Of a DNA stretch of 64,000 nucleotides, positions 9,715 to 19,695 are shown piece by piece. Position 1 is the stretch's first letter, and each line of letters starts with the position of its first letter. The position numbers and the translations under genes were made by a program. Location: NCBI RefSeq assembly GCF_002005545.1, contig NZ_LBMT01000001.1, positions 2,579-66,578 on the forward strand, in the 5' to 3' direction. Below the pieces are notes generated by a model, which did no database searches, had not been told where the DNA came from, and was given only the letters and a program-made list of their open reading frames with translations. Source of the DNA: Streptococcus mitis. Lineage in GTDB: Bacteria > Bacillota > Bacilli > Lactobacillales > Streptococcaceae.

Positions 9715-11156
9715 TGAACTTTGAAACAGTCATTGGACTTGAAGTCCACGTAGAGCTCAACACCAATTCAAAAATCTTCTCACCTACTTCTGCCCACTTT
9801 GGAAATGACCAAAATGCCAACACCAACGTGATTGACTGGTCTTTCCCAGGAGTTCTACCAGTTCTCAATAAAGGTGTTGTCGATGCCGGTATCAAGGCTG
9901 CTCTTGCCCTCAACATGAACATCCATAAGAAGATGCACTTTGACCGCAAGAACTACTTCTATCCGGATAACCCTAAAGCCTACCAAATTTCTCAGTTTGA
10001 TGAGCCAATCGGTTATAACGGCTGGATTGAAGTCGAGCTAGAAGATGGTACAACTAAGAAAATCGGTATCGAACGTGCCCACCTAGAAGAAGACGCTGGT
10101 AAAAACACCCACGGTACAGATGGCTACTCTTATGTCGACCTCAACCGCCAAGGGGTGCCATTGATTGAGATTGTATCTGAAGCGGACATGCGCTCACCAG
10201 AAGAAGCCTACGCTTATCTAATTGCCCTCAAGGAAGTCATCCAGTACGCTGGTATTTCTGACGTTAAGATGGAAGAAGGTTCTATGCGTGTGGATGCCAA
10301 TATTTCTCTTCGTCCTTATGGTCAAGAAAAATTCGGTACCAAGACTGAGTTGAAAAACCTCAACTCCTTCTCTAACGTCCGTAAGGGGCTTGAATACGAA
10401 GTCCAACGTCAAGCTGAAATCCTTCGCTCAGGTGGTCAAATCCGCCAAGAAACACGCCGTTACGATGAAGCTAACAAGGCAACCATCCTCATGCGTGTCA
10501 AGGAAGGAGCTGCAGACTACCGCTACTTCCCAGAACCAGACCTACCACTCTTTGAAATCTCAGACGAGTGGATCGAGGAAATGCGTGCTGAATTGCCAGA
10601 GTTTCCAAAAGAACGCCGTGCGCGCTACGTATCTGACCTTGGCTTGTCAGACTACGATGCCAGCCAGTTGACTGCTAATAAAGTCACTTCTGACTTCTTT
10701 GAGAAAGCTGTTGCCCTCGGTGGCGATGCCAAGCAAGTCTCAAACTGGCTCCAAGGTGAAGTTGCTCAGTTCTTGAACGCTGAAGGCAAAACGCTGGAAC
10801 AAATCGAATTGACACCAGAAAACTTGGTTGAAATGATTGCCATCATCGAAGACGGCACGATCTCTTCTAAGATTGCTAAGAAAGTCTTTGTCCACCTAGC
10901 TAAAAATGGCGGTGGCGCGCGTGAATACGTGGAAAAAGCTGGCATGGTTCAAATCTCAGATCCAGCTGTTTTGATTCCAATTATCCACCAAGTCTTTGCG
11001 GACAACGAAGCCGCAGTTGCCGACTTCAAGTCAGGAAAACGTAACGCAGACAAGGCCTTCACAGGATTCCTTATGAAAGCAACCAAAGGCCAAGCCAACC
11101 CACAAGTTGCCCTTAAACTTCTTGCCCAAGAATTGGCGAAGTTGAAAGAAGATTAA
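9714..11156 (+). CDS. gatB: Asp-tRNA(Asn)/Glu-tRNA(Gln) amidotransferase subunit B
   Basis: GatB activates the tRNA-bound carboxylate with ATP and performs the amidation. The 480 residues start [15 protein letters not shown] and include the cradle-domain motifs [17 protein letters not shown] and [11 protein letters not shown], and the C-terminal YqeY-like helical domain that holds tRNA. Last gene of gatCAB; a hairpin terminator follows within 10 nt. Confidence 0.97.
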   Translation: MNFETVIGLEVHVELNTNSKIFSPTSAHFGNDQNANTNVIDWSFPGVLPVLNKGVVDAGIKAALALNMNIHKKMHFDRKNYFYPDNPKAYQISQFDEPIGYNGWIEVELEDGTTKKIGIERAHLEEDAGKNTHGTDGYSYVDLNRQGVPLIEIVSEADMRSPEEAYAYLIALKEVIQYAGISDVKMEEGSMRVDANISLRPYGQEKFGTKTELKNLNSFSNVRKGLEYEVQRQAEILRSGGQIRQETRRYDEANKATILMRVKEGAADYRYFPEPDLPLFEISDEWIEEMRAELPEFPKERRARYVSDLGLSDYDASQLTANKVTSDFFEKAVALGGDAKQVSNWLQGEVAQFLNAEGKTLEQIELTPENLVEMIAIIEDGTISSKIAKKVFVHLAKNGGGAREYVEKAGMVQISDPAVLIPIIHQVFADNEAAVADFKSGKRNADKAFTGFLMKATKGQANPQVALKLLAQELAKLKED

Positions 11157-11165
11157 TATGTAAAA

Positions 11166-11192
11166 GAAACCAGCCCTGAGGTTGGTTTTTTC
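11166..11192 (+). terminator. Terminator of gatCAB
   Basis: ACCAGCC-ctga-GGTTGGT stem followed by a run of six Ts, just after the gatB stop. Confidence 0.8.
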
Positions 11193-11286
11193 GCTCCTAC
11201 CATGTCCCAATAACTATTTTGGCTTTATTTCCAGAAGATTTTATGGTAAAATGAAGAGTAATAATATTTATTAAAGAGGTAAAAAC

Positions 11287-11847
11287 ATGATTGAAGCAAG
11301 CAAATTGAAAGCTGGTATGACATTTGAAACTGCAGACGGAAAATTAATCCGCGTTTTGGAAGCTAGCCACCACAAACCAGGTAAAGGAAACACAATCATG
11401 CGTATGAAATTGCGTGATGTCCGTACTGGTTCTACATTTGATACAAGCTACCGTCCAGAAGAAAAATTCGAACAAGCTATTATCGAAACTGTTCCAGCTC
11501 AATACTTGTACAAAATGGATGAAACTGCCTACTTCATGAACACTGAAACTTACGACCAATACGAAATCCCAGTCGTGAACGTTGAAAATGAATTGCTTTA
11601 CATCCTTGAAAACTCTGATGTTAAAATCCAATTCTACGGAACTGAAGTAATCGGTGTAACTGTACCAACTACTGTTGAATTGACAGTTGCTGAAACACAA
11701 CCATCTATCAAAGGTGCTACTGTTACAGGTTCTGGTAAACCAGCAACAATGGAAACTGGACTTGTTGTCAACGTTCCTGACTTCATCGAAGCTGGACAAA
11801 AATTGATCATCAACACTGCAGAAGGAACTTACGTTTCTCGTGCCTAA
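11287..11847 (+). CDS. efp: Elongation factor P
   Basis: EF-P binds between the P and E sites and relieves stalling at polyproline. The 186-residue length and the three beta-barrel architecture are normal. The loop holding the residue modified in many bacteria reads HHKPGKGN (about residues 28-35), so the Lys at the loop tip is present. The C-terminal signature [16 protein letters not shown] is intact. An AAAGAGG ribosome site precedes the ATG, and a TATGGTAAAAT extended -10 lies about 40 nt upstream. First gene of efp-asp23-nusB. Confidence 0.97.
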   Translation: MIEASKLKAGMTFETADGKLIRVLEASHHKPGKGNTIMRMKLRDVRTGSTFDTSYRPEEKFEQAIIETVPAQYLYKMDETAYFMNTETYDQYEIPVVNVENELLYILENSDVKIQFYGTEVIGVTVPTTVELTVAETQPSIKGATVTGSGKPATMETGLVVNVPDFIEAGQKLIINTAEGTYVSRA

Positions 11848-11868
11848 TCTCTAGAAAGAGGTCATTCT

Positions 11869-12258
11869 ATGGGAACTGAAGAACAATTTGGCGAAATCGT
11901 TATCGCTCCACGTGTACTTGAAAAAATCATTGCCATCGCAACTGCTAAAGTTGATGGTGTCCATTCATTTTCAAATAAATCCGTATCTGATACCCTATCA
12001 AAACTCTCTCTTGGTCGTGGCGTCTACTTAAAAGAAAGCAACGAAGAACTAACTGCTGACATCTACCTTTATCTTGAGTACGGTGTGAAAGTACCAAAAG
12101 TTGCTCTTGCTATTCAAAAAGCAGTCAAAGATGCTGTCCGTGATATGGCTGATGTGGAACTTGCTGCTGTTAACATCCATGTTGCAGGAATCGTTCCAGA
12201 TAAAACACCAAAACCTGAGTTGAAAGATCTATTTAACGAGGACTTCCTCAATGACTAG
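11869..12258 (+). CDS. Asp23/Gls24 family envelope stress protein
   Basis: This 129-residue Asp23-domain protein ([20 protein letters not shown] at the start, then [10 protein letters not shown] and the beta strand [19 protein letters not shown]) is typical of the YqhY-type copy found between efp and nusB in streptococci. Relatives in Bacillus affect acetyl-CoA carboxylase activity, which is notable because the acc/fab cluster lies just downstream on the opposite strand. It is soluble with no membrane segment. Its 3' end overlaps nusB by eight bases. Confidence 0.9.
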   Translation: MGTEEQFGEIVIAPRVLEKIIAIATAKVDGVHSFSNKSVSDTLSKLSLGRGVYLKESNEELTADIYLYLEYGVKVPKVALAIQKAVKDAVRDMADVELAAVNIHVAGIVPDKTPKPELKDLFNEDFLND

Positions 12259-12676
12259 CCCATTATTAGAATCTAGACGCGAACTTCGTAAATGCGCTTT
12301 TCAAGCTCTTATGAGCCTTGAATTCGGTACAGATATGGAAACGGCTTGTCACTTTGCCTACACGCATGACCGTGAAGATGCAGATGTGCAAATCCCTGCC
12401 TTTCTTCTGAACTTGGTTTCTGGCGTTCAAGCTCAAAAAGACGAGTTGGATAGACAAATCAACCAGCACCTCAAGTCAGGCTGGACAGTTGAACGCTTGA
12501 CCTTGGTCGAAAAAAACTTACTACGCTTGGGTATCTTTGAAATCACTTCATTTGATACACCTCAGCTGGTAGCAGTCAATGAAGCTATTGAACTTGCCAA
12601 GAATTTTTCAGATCAAAAATCAGCCCGCTTTATCAACGGCCTGCTTAGTCAATTTGTAACTGAAGAAAATGAATAA
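12251..12676 (+). CDS. nusB: Transcription antitermination factor NusB
   Basis: NusB binds boxA RNA with S10 (NusE) and supports rRNA antitermination. The 141 all-helical residues show [18 protein letters not shown] at the N-terminus, the [13 protein letters not shown] core, and [21 protein letters not shown] near the C-terminus, all typical. The start lies within the upstream gene, so translation is coupled. Two hairpins follow. Confidence 0.96.
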   Translation: MTSPLLESRRELRKCAFQALMSLEFGTDMETACHFAYTHDREDADVQIPAFLLNLVSGVQAQKDELDRQINQHLKSGWTVERLTLVEKNLLRLGIFEITSFDTPQLVAVNEAIELAKNFSDQKSARFINGLLSQFVTEENE

Positions 12677-12679
12677 TCG

Positions 12680-12709
12680 AAAAGGTGTTTGGTCTTCCAA
12701 GCACCTTTT
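12680..12709 (+). terminator. Terminator of efp-asp23-nusB
   Basis: AAAAGGTGTTTGG-tctt-CCAAGCACCTTTT stem-loop three bases after the nusB stop. Confidence 0.75.
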
Positions 12710-12739
12710 ACTTCGTCCTTGATACAGAGTAAGAACCAC

Positions 12740-12776
12740 ATAAAAACTAGAACTGACTGCCAGTTCTAGTTTTTAT
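12740..12776. terminator. Bidirectional terminator between nusB and accA
   Basis: A perfect 16-bp stem (ATAAAAACTAGAACTG paired with CAGTTCTAGTTTTTAT) lies between two convergent operons. Both flanks give a U-rich tail, so it probably stops the fatty-acid transcript coming from the right as well. Confidence 0.8.
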
Positions 12777-12789
12777 GTATTCTGAGGTA

Positions 12790-13557
12790 TTAGTATTTTC
12801 TAAATCGTTGGTAACGTTCTTCCAACAACTCTTCTAGCGGTTTTTGTGAAAGTAAAGCTAGTTCAGTTTGGAGTTCTTTCTTGACACTCTTAATCAGTTC
12901 TTTACTAGAAAGTCCTGCTTCAGAAATCACCTTGTCCACCACGTCCATTTCTAGCAGCTCATGCGAAGTGATTTTCATCAGTTCTGCCGCTTCCATGGCA
13001 CGAGTGCCGTCCTTCCATAGAATGGAAGCAAAACCTTCTGGACTGAGAATAGCATAAATAGAATTTTCCAGCATCCAAACACGGTCCGCAACGGCCAGAG
13101 CCAGAGCTCCACCTGAACCACCTTCACCGATAATGATGGCGATAATCGGAACTTTCAGATCACTCATTTCCATGAGATTGCGAGCAATAGCTTCTCCCTG
13201 ACCACGTTCTTCCGCTCCCACACCAGGATAGGCACCTGCAGTATTGATAAAGGTCACAACTGGACGGCCAAACTTTTCAGCTTGTTTCATCAAACGCAAG
13301 GCCTTGCGATAGCCTTCTGGATGCGGTTGTCCAAAATTCCGTTTGAGGTTGTCTTGTAAGCTCTTGCCTTTTTGGATACCAACCACTGTTACAGCTTGAT
13401 CTCCAAGCCAGCCAATACCACCAACAACTGCACCATCATCACGAAAAAAACGGTCACCGTGTAATTGGATAAAGTCATCAAAAATGCCTGCCGCAAAGTC
13501 CAAGGTTGTCAAGCGACTCTGCTCACGCGCTTCTCTGACTATTTTTGCAATATTCAT
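12790..13557 (-). CDS. accA: Acetyl-CoA carboxylase carboxyltransferase subunit alpha
   Basis: With AccD it transfers the carboxyl group from biotin to acetyl-CoA, giving malonyl-CoA for fatty-acid synthesis. The 255-residue protein has the crotonase-like fold motifs [19 protein letters not shown] and [17 protein letters not shown], and the [14 protein letters not shown] helix. It is the last gene of the FASII cluster. Its ATG overlaps the accD stop by four bases, fitting equal production of the two subunits. Confidence 0.96.
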   Translation of the reverse strand: MNIAKIVREAREQSRLTTLDFAAGIFDDFIQLHGDRFFRDDGAVVGGIGWLGDQAVTVVGIQKGKSLQDNLKRNFGQPHPEGYRKALRLMKQAEKFGRPVVTFINTAGAYPGVGAEERGQGEAIARNLMEMSDLKVPIIAIIIGEGGSGGALALAVADRVWMLENSIYAILSPEGFASILWKDGTRAMEAAELMKITSHELLEMDVVDKVISEAGLSSKELIKSVKKELQTELALLSQKPLEELLEERYQRFRKY

Positions 13558-14420
13558 CTAGGACCACCTCCATGCAATCTGACTAGGCTAGCAATCGTAT
13601 CTGGTAAGTCTCTTCTTTTGACAATAGCATCCACAAAGCCATGTTCCAATAGGAATTCTGCCTTTTGGAAATCCTCAGGCAAGCTTTCACGAACCGTGTT
13701 TTCAATGACACGACGCCCAGCAAAACCGACCAAACTCTGTGGTTCAGCTAAAATGATATCGCCTTCCATAGCGAAAGAAGCTGTTACACCACCTGTCGTT
13801 GGATCTGTCAAAATGGTCAGGTAAAAGAGACCAGCATTTGAATGGCGCTTAACTGCTGCAGAGATCTTGGCCATCTGCATAAGACTCATGATTCCTTCCT
13901 GCATACGGGCCCCACCAGAGGCTGTGAAGAGAACAACTGGCAATTTTTCGACAGTCGCATACTCAAACAAACGAGTGATTTTTTCCCCTACAACTGTACC
14001 CATAGAAGCCATGATAAAATTGGAATCCATAATCCCAAGAGCCACAGTCTGACCTTTAATAAGAGCTGTTCCTGTCACAACGGCTTCGTCCAGACCAGTT
14101 TTTTCACGCATAATTGCTAGTTTCTTTTGATAACCAGGGAAATGCAAGGGATCCTTGCTTTCAATCCCTGTAAACAATTCCTTGAAGGTTCCCATATCAA
14201 TTGTCAAAGCCAAGCGTTCTTGGGCAGAAATACGAAAGGTATAGCTACAGTGCGGACAGATACGCTCACTTCCCAGATCCTTCTGATAAATGGTATGCTT
14301 ACAGCCTGGACACTGGGAGAATAATTCATCTGGAACCTCCGGCTTGGCTTGAGATTTTTCCCTAACCGAACGATTGGGATTGATTCGAATATACTTATCT
14401 TTTTTACTAAATAGAGCCAT
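13554..14420 (-). CDS. accD: Acetyl-CoA carboxylase carboxyltransferase subunit beta
   Basis: Partner of AccA in the carboxyltransferase heterotetramer. The N-terminal zinc ribbon is visible as CPGC near residue 37 and CPHC near residue 56. The acyl-CoA-binding core has [20 protein letters not shown] and [15 protein letters not shown]. The length of 288 is usual for streptococci. Overlaps accA by four bases and follows accC by 36 nt. Confidence 0.96.
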   Translation of the reverse strand: MALFSKKDKYIRINPNRSVREKSQAKPEVPDELFSQCPGCKHTIYQKDLGSERICPHCSYTFRISAQERLALTIDMGTFKELFTGIESKDPLHFPGYQKKLAIMREKTGLDEAVVTGTALIKGQTVALGIMDSNFIMASMGTVVGEKITRLFEYATVEKLPVVLFTASGGARMQEGIMSLMQMAKISAAVKRHSNAGLFYLTILTDPTTGGVTASFAMEGDIILAEPQSLVGFAGRRVIENTVRESLPEDFQKAEFLLEHGFVDAIVKRRDLPDTIASLVRLHGGGPR

Positions 14421-14456
14421 TGATTCCCCTTTTCGGTTTAAACTCTTAAAGTCATT

Positions 14457-15824
14457 TTATTCTTTTTCTTGATATTTAGGTAAGAATGTTTCCATCAAGA
14501 AGGAAGTATCATAATCCCCAGCAATGACATTGCGATCTGAAATGAGGTCAAGCTGGAAATCTGCATTGGTCTGCACCCCTTCAATCTCTAATTCATAGAG
14601 GGCACGTTGCATTTTCATCAAGGCATCAAAACGATTTTCACCGTGAACGATAATTTTAGCAATCATACTATCATAATAAGGTGGAATGGTATAGCCTGGA
14701 TAAACTGCTGAATCCACGCGCAAGCCAACTCCACCACTTGGCAGATGGAGATTAGTAATCTTACCTGGACTTGGAGCAAAGTTGAAGGCTGGATTTTCTG
14801 CATTGATACGACACTCGATGGCATGACCGCGTAGAACAATATCTTCTTGCTTAACAGACAAAGGCTGACCTGCCGCAATGCGAATCTGTTCCTTAACGAT
14901 ATCCACACCTGAAACAAACTCTGTTACCGGATGTTCCACCTGAACACGAGTATTCATCTCCATAAAATAGAATTTACCGCTAGCTTCATCAAGAAGAAAC
15001 TCAATGGTCCCTGCATTTTCATAACCAACAGACTCTGCAGCTCGAACAGCAGCAGCACCGATTTCATGACGCAGCGTTTTTCCGATTGCAATCGAAGGAC
15101 TTTCTTCCAAAACCTTTTGGTTATTCCGTTGAAGAGAACAATCCCGTTCACCTAAGTGAATCACATGTCCATGCTCATCTCCTAGGATTTGAACCTCAAT
15201 ATGGCGAGCTGGATAAATAACCCGTTCTATGTACATGGCACCATTGCCATAATTGGCCTTAGCTTCACTAGAGGCCGTTTCAAAGGCTGAAACGAGGTCT
15301 TCTGGTTTTTCAACCTTACGAATCCCTTTACCACCTCCACCTGCTGAAGCCTTGAGCATCACAGGGTAGCCAATTTTTTCAGCAACAATCAAAGCTTCCT
15401 CAGAGTTATGCACTTCTCCATCTGAACCTGGAATGACAGGCACACCAGCTTTGATCATCTGAGCACGCGCATTGATTTTGTCTCCCATCATATCCATGAC
15501 ATGACCAGATGGGCCGATAAACTTAATCCCCACCTCTTCACACATGGTTGCAAATTTGGAATTTTCACTGAGAAAACCAAAACCTGGGTGAATGGCTTCT
15601 GCTTCAGTCAAGACTGCAGCCGATAGAACCGCATTAATATTGAGATAAGACTCTGTTGCCTTGCCAGGACCGATACAAACTGCTTCATCTGCTAAAAGCG
15701 TATGAAGGGCTTCCTTATCAGCAGTTGAATAAACTGCCACCGTCGAAATGCCCAATTCACGCGCCGCACGGATAATACGAACCGCAATTTCACCACGATT
15801 GGCAATTAAAATTTTTCGAAACAT
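14457..15824 (-). CDS. accC: Biotin carboxylase subunit of acetyl-CoA carboxylase
   Basis: Carboxylates the biotin of AccB using ATP and bicarbonate. The 455 residues include the N-terminal IANRGEIAVRIIRAARELG, the ATP-grasp glycine loop KASAGGGGKGIR, and the catalytic EMNTRVQVEHPVTE motif. Twelve bases separate it from fabZ. Intact, standard length. Confidence 0.97.
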   Translation of the reverse strand: MFRKILIANRGEIAVRIIRAARELGISTVAVYSTADKEALHTLLADEAVCIGPGKATESYLNINAVLSAAVLTEAEAIHPGFGFLSENSKFATMCEEVGIKFIGPSGHVMDMMGDKINARAQMIKAGVPVIPGSDGEVHNSEEALIVAEKIGYPVMLKASAGGGGKGIRKVEKPEDLVSAFETASSEAKANYGNGAMYIERVIYPARHIEVQILGDEHGHVIHLGERDCSLQRNNQKVLEESPSIAIGKTLRHEIGAAAVRAAESVGYENAGTIEFLLDEASGKFYFMEMNTRVQVEHPVTEFVSGVDIVKEQIRIAAGQPLSVKQEDIVLRGHAIECRINAENPAFNFAPSPGKITNLHLPSGGVGLRVDSAVYPGYTIPPYYDSMIAKIIVHGENRFDALMKMQRALYELEIEGVQTNADFQLDLISDRNVIAGDYDTSFLMETFLPKYQEKE

Positions 15825-15835
15825 GGAGAACCTCC

Positions 15836-16258
15836 TTAGTTCCCTATTGCAAAGGTAAGAGTACCACTAGCTGCAAGCTTGCCATCCACTTCAGCCTTTG
15901 CTTCAACCACAGCTATTGTGCCACGACGTTTTACAAACGTTGCCGTCATAAGCAATTGGTCGCCTGGTACAACTTGCTTCTTGAACTTAACCTTGTCCAT
16001 ACCAGCGTAAAAGACCAGTTTCCCTTTATTTTCAGGTTTTGATAACTCCAAGACACCAGCTGTTTGCGCCAAGGCTTCCATAATCAGAACACCTGGCATA
16101 ACTGGATATTGAGGAAAATGACCATTGAAAAAGGGCTCGTTAATGGTCACATTTTTGATAGCAACAATGGTATCCTCGCTCACTTCCAAGACACGATCCA
16201 CTAGGAGCATAGGATAACGGTGGGGAAGGGCTTCTTTGATTCCTTGAATATCGATCAT
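15836..16258 (-). CDS. fabZ: 3-hydroxyacyl-ACP dehydratase FabZ
   Basis: Dehydrates 3-hydroxyacyl-ACP to trans-2-enoyl-ACP in the elongation cycle. The 140-residue hot-dog protein has the family motif [11 protein letters not shown] and the active-site stretch [20 protein letters not shown] with the catalytic His and Glu. Its ATG overlaps the accB stop by four bases. In streptococci FabM works on the FabZ product to make unsaturated chains. Confidence 0.96.
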   Translation of the reverse strand: MIDIQGIKEALPHRYPMLLVDRVLEVSEDTIVAIKNVTINEPFFNGHFPQYPVMPGVLIMEALAQTAGVLELSKPENKGKLVFYAGMDKVKFKKQVVPGDQLLMTATFVKRRGTIAVVEAKAEVDGKLAASGTLTFAIGN

Positions 16259-16740
16259 TTGATACGTACCAATCCTTTACCAAACTCAACCATTTCTTCG
16301 TTAGAAACGAGAATTTCCGTTACCACACCATCCTTAGGAGCTGGAATTTCATTCATGACTTTCATGGCTTCGATAATCACCAATGTTTGGCCTTTTTTGA
16401 CACTATCACCAACTGTTACAAAGGCAGGTTTATCTGGGCCAGCAGCCAAGTAAGCCACTCCAACAAGTGGACTCTCTATAAGATCTCCCTCAGCATCCAC
16501 ACTTGCTTCTGCTGGTGACGAAGTTTCTTCCACTACAGTTTCTACTGGAGCAGATGTAGGAGCTACTGGACTTGGTGTTGCTAGAACGGATGCTGGAGCT
16601 ACTTGAGCTGCGACTTCAGGCACATGTCTCGCTTCATTCTTGCTAAACTGCAACTCATCCGTCCCATTCTTATAAGAAAATTCTCTCAAACTTGACTGGT
16701 CAAATTGAGCCATCAAGTCTTTAATATCGTTTAAATTCAT
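16255..16740 (-). CDS. accB: Biotin carboxyl carrier protein
   Basis: Carries the biotin that shuttles carboxylate between AccC and the AccAD transferase. The 161-residue protein has an N-terminal helical start, a Pro/Ala/Val-rich linker (about residues 40-85), and a C-terminal biotinyl domain with the acceptor lysine in EAMKVMNE. It lies two bases after fabF. Start choice ([20 protein letters not shown]) matches the family. Confidence 0.95.
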   Translation of the reverse strand: MNLNDIKDLMAQFDQSSLREFSYKNGTDELQFSKNEARHVPEVAAQVAPASVLATPSPVAPTSAPVETVVEETSSPAEASVDAEGDLIESPLVGVAYLAAGPDKPAFVTVGDSVKKGQTLVIIEAMKVMNEIPAPKDGVVTEILVSNEEMVEFGKGLVRIK

Positions 16741-16742
16741 AC

Positions 16743-17978
16743 TTATTTATTCTCCCAACGTTTGAAAGCAAGAACGGCATTGTGGCCACCAAAACCAAAA
16801 GTATTTGAAATAGCGTATGGAATTTCTTGCTCCAAGCCTTGTCCATAAACGACATTGGCTTCGATATAATCTGATACTTCACTTGTTCCAGCTGTCATTG
16901 GTACAAAGTTATGACGCATGGCTTCGATTGTGACGATAGCTTCTACCGCGCCTGCAGCCCCCAGCAAATGTCCTGTGAAAGACTTGGTTGATGATACAGG
17001 TACTTCCTTACCAAGAACAGCTACGATTGCACCACTTTCTCCTTTTTCATTAGCAGGAGTTGACGTTCCGTGAGCATTGACATAGGCTACTTGCTCTGGA
17101 GAAATCTCTGCTTCTTCCAAGGCTAGTTTGATGGCCTTGATAGCTCCCTGACCTTCTGGATGTGGTGAAGTCATGTGGTAGGCATCACAAGTATTTCCGT
17201 AACCAACCACTTCAGCAAGGATAGTAGCCCCACGTTTTTCAGCGTGTTCCAGACTTTCAAGAACCAACATTCCTGAACCTTCACCCATGACAAAACCATT
17301 ACGGTCCTTATCAAATGGGATGGAAGCACGACTTGGATCCTCTGTAGTTGAGAGAGCAGTTAGGGCTTGAAAACCGGCGATGGCAAAAGGTGTGATAGAG
17401 GCTTCTGAACCACCTACCAACATAACGTCTTGGAAACCAAATTTAATTGATCGGAAGGCATCCCCAATCGCGTCATTTGATGAAGCGCAGGCAGTATTGA
17501 TGGATTTACAAACACCGTTTGCTCCAAAACGCATAGCAACATTTCCTGAAGCCATATTTGGCAAGGCTTTTGGAAGGGTCAATGGTTTCACACGTTTTGG
17601 TCCTTTGTCATTTAGGCGAAGAACTTGATCTTCAATTTCTTTGATTCCACCAATACCAGAGGCCACAATAACACCAAAACGATCTTTATCAAGAGCCTCT
17701 ACATCTAACTTGGCATGATTAACGGCTTCTTGAGCCGCATACAAGGCATACAAAGAGTAGTTATCAAAACGATTTGTATCTTTCTTTACAAAGTATTTAT
17801 CAAAAGGAAAATCTTGGATTTCTGCTGCATTATGCACATCGAAGTTACTATGATCAAATTTTGTAATTTGACCAATTCCGATTTTTCCAGTTGTCAAACT
17901 ATTCCAAAATTCTTCTGGTGTATTTCCGATTGGAGATGTTACTCCATAACCTGTTACTACTACGCGATTTAGTTTCAT
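16743..17978 (-). CDS. fabF: 3-oxoacyl-ACP synthase II
   Basis: Condensing enzyme that elongates acyl-ACP with malonyl-ACP. The 411 residues start VVVTGYGVTSPIGN. The active-site cysteine is in the NTACASSNDAIG nucleophile loop, and the catalytic histidines are in NAHGTSTPANEKGE and KSFTGHLLGAAGAVE. The only elongating KAS in this cluster, as usual in streptococci. Confidence 0.97.
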   Translation of the reverse strand: MKLNRVVVTGYGVTSPIGNTPEEFWNSLTTGKIGIGQITKFDHSNFDVHNAAEIQDFPFDKYFVKKDTNRFDNYSLYALYAAQEAVNHAKLDVEALDKDRFGVIVASGIGGIKEIEDQVLRLNDKGPKRVKPLTLPKALPNMASGNVAMRFGANGVCKSINTACASSNDAIGDAFRSIKFGFQDVMLVGGSEASITPFAIAGFQALTALSTTEDPSRASIPFDKDRNGFVMGEGSGMLVLESLEHAEKRGATILAEVVGYGNTCDAYHMTSPHPEGQGAIKAIKLALEEAEISPEQVAYVNAHGTSTPANEKGESGAIVAVLGKEVPVSSTKSFTGHLLGAAGAVEAIVTIEAMRHNFVPMTAGTSEVSDYIEANVVYGQGLEQEIPYAISNTFGFGGHNAVLAFKRWENK

Positions 17979-17999
17979 CTTTTTTACCCCTAGCTTCTG

Positions 18000-18731
18000 C
18001 TACATACTGAGGCCGCCATCAATGGCAACCACTTGACCAGTTAGATAATCTTGGCCTGCTAAAAATACTGTTAAATCTGCAACCTGCTCTGCCTGCCCAA
18101 ATTCTTTCATAGGAATTTGCGCCAGCATGACATCTTTTACCTTGTCTGATAGGACCGCTGTCATATCGGATTCAATCATTCCAGGTGCAATAGCATTAAC
18201 TCTGATATTGCGATTAGCCACTTCACGCGCCACAGACTTGGTAAAACCAATCAAACCAGCCTTAGAAGCTGCATAGTTAGCTTGACCGATATTTCCCATC
18301 AAGCCAACAACACTAGACATATTAATGATAGCACCTTCTCTGGCTTTCATCATCGGTTTCAAGACTGATTGTGTCATGTTAAAGGCACCGGTCAAATTAA
18401 CCTTGAGAACTTTTTCAAAATCCGCTTCTGTCATCTTGAGCATCAGGGTATCTTGGGTAATTCCTGCATTGTTAACCAAAACATCTACTGAACCCAGCTC
18501 TGCAATAGCTTGATCAACCATACGCTTAGCGTCTGCAAAATCTGACACGTCTCCTGAAATAGGAACCACCTTGACACCATAGTTTAAAAACTCAGCGAGC
18601 AATTCTTCTGAGATTGCCCCACGACTGTTTAAAACAATATTGGCTCCTGCTTGAGCAAACTTGTGGGCAATAGCAAGACCAATTCCACGACTCGAACCTG
18701 TAATAAAGATATTTTTATTTTTAAGTTGCAT
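18000..18731 (-). CDS. fabG: 3-oxoacyl-ACP reductase FabG
   Basis: NADPH-dependent short-chain reductase of the elongation cycle. The 243 residues show the cofactor loop GSSRGIGLAIA, the NNAG motif, the catalytic Ser and the YAASK Tyr-Lys pair (QANYAASKAGLIGF), and the C-terminal GQVVAIDGGLSM. Sits between fabD and fabF in the operon. Confidence 0.97.
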   Translation of the reverse strand: MQLKNKNIFITGSSRGIGLAIAHKFAQAGANIVLNSRGAISEELLAEFLNYGVKVVPISGDVSDFADAKRMVDQAIAELGSVDVLVNNAGITQDTLMLKMTEADFEKVLKVNLTGAFNMTQSVLKPMMKAREGAIINMSSVVGLMGNIGQANYAASKAGLIGFTKSVAREVANRNIRVNAIAPGMIESDMTAVLSDKVKDVMLAQIPMKEFGQAEQVADLTVFLAGQDYLTGQVVAIDGGLSM

Positions 18732-18771
18732 TCTTTTCTCCTGTTTCCTCTTGTATTTATGGGAGAAGGGA

Positions 18772-19695
18772 TTACTTGTTTTCTAGCAAAGTTTCCAAAC
18801 TAGCCTGATCTTCAACATTGGCTAGTTTAGCTGTCTTATCAATTTTTTTGACAAAACCTGACAAGACTTTCCCCGGTCCAATCTCGATAAAGTTGGTTAC
18901 GCCTGCTTCTTGCATGGCCGCAATACTTTCATAGAAACGAACTGGTTCTTTGACCTGACGCGTCAAGAGTTGAGCAATGTCTTCTTTTTGCATAACTGCA
19001 GCTTCTGTATTGCCGACTAGGGGACAAGTAAAATCTGAAAAACTTACCTGAGCTAGAGTTTCAGCTAGTTTCTGACTAGCAGACTCAAGGAGAGCGGTAT
19101 GAAAAGGCCCTGAAACCTTAAGAGGAATCAAGCGTTTAGCTCCTGCTTCCTGCAAGAGTTCAACAGCTCGATCAACTGCAACCACTTCTCCACCAATCAC
19201 GATTTGTGCAGGTGTATTATAGTTGGCTGGGGTAACCACTCCAAGTTCAGAAGCTTTTTGACATGCTTCTTCAATAACCTCTACTGGTGTATTGAGAACT
19301 GCTACCATCTTACCAGATCCAGCAGGAGCCGCTTCTTCCATATAGGCTCCACGCTTAGCAACCAAGGCTACCGCATCTTCAAAATCCAAAGCACCGCTGG
19401 CCACCAAGGCAGAATATTCTCCAAGGGACAAACCAGCAACCATATCAGGCTGATAGCCTTTTTCTTGTAATAAACGGTAGATAGCAACCGAAGTTGCTAG
19501 AATGGCTGGTTGGGTATAGCGGGTCTGATTGAGTTTGTCTTCTTCCGTATCGATGAGATGACGCAAATCATAACCAAGTACCTGACTCGCTTGATCAATC
19601 GTTTCTTTGACAATAGGGTAGTGATCATAGAGATCCCGTCCCATACCTAGATACTGGGCACCTTGACCAGCAAATAAAAAGGCTGTTTTAGTCAT
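18772..19695 (-). CDS. fabD: Malonyl-CoA:ACP transacylase
   Basis: Loads malonate onto ACP. The 307-residue protein has the N-terminal FLFAGQGAQYLGMGRDLYD oxyanion segment, the nucleophile elbow GLSLGEYSAL, and the catalytic His in GPFHTALL. Its first eight bases overlap the end of fabK, so the two are translationally coupled. Confidence 0.97.
   Translation of the reverse strand: MTKTAFLFAGQGAQYLGMGRDLYDHYPIVKETIDQASQVLGYDLRHLIDTEEDKLNQTRYTQPAILATSVAIYRLLQEKGYQPDMVAGLSLGEYSALVASGALDFEDAVALVAKRGAYMEEAAPAGSGKMVAVLNTPVEVIEEACQKASELGVVTPANYNTPAQIVIGGEVVAVDRAVELLQEAGAKRLIPLKVSGPFHTALLESASQKLAETLAQVSFSDFTCPLVGNTEAAVMQKEDIAQLLTRQVKEPVRFYESIAAMQEAGVTNFIEIGPGKVLSGFVKKIDKTAKLANVEDQASLETLLENK

Noticed and set aside
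9614-9949. A 111-residue minus-strand ORF across the gatA-gatB junction
   Set aside because: Antisense to two conserved, coupled genes, with no promoter or ribosome site.
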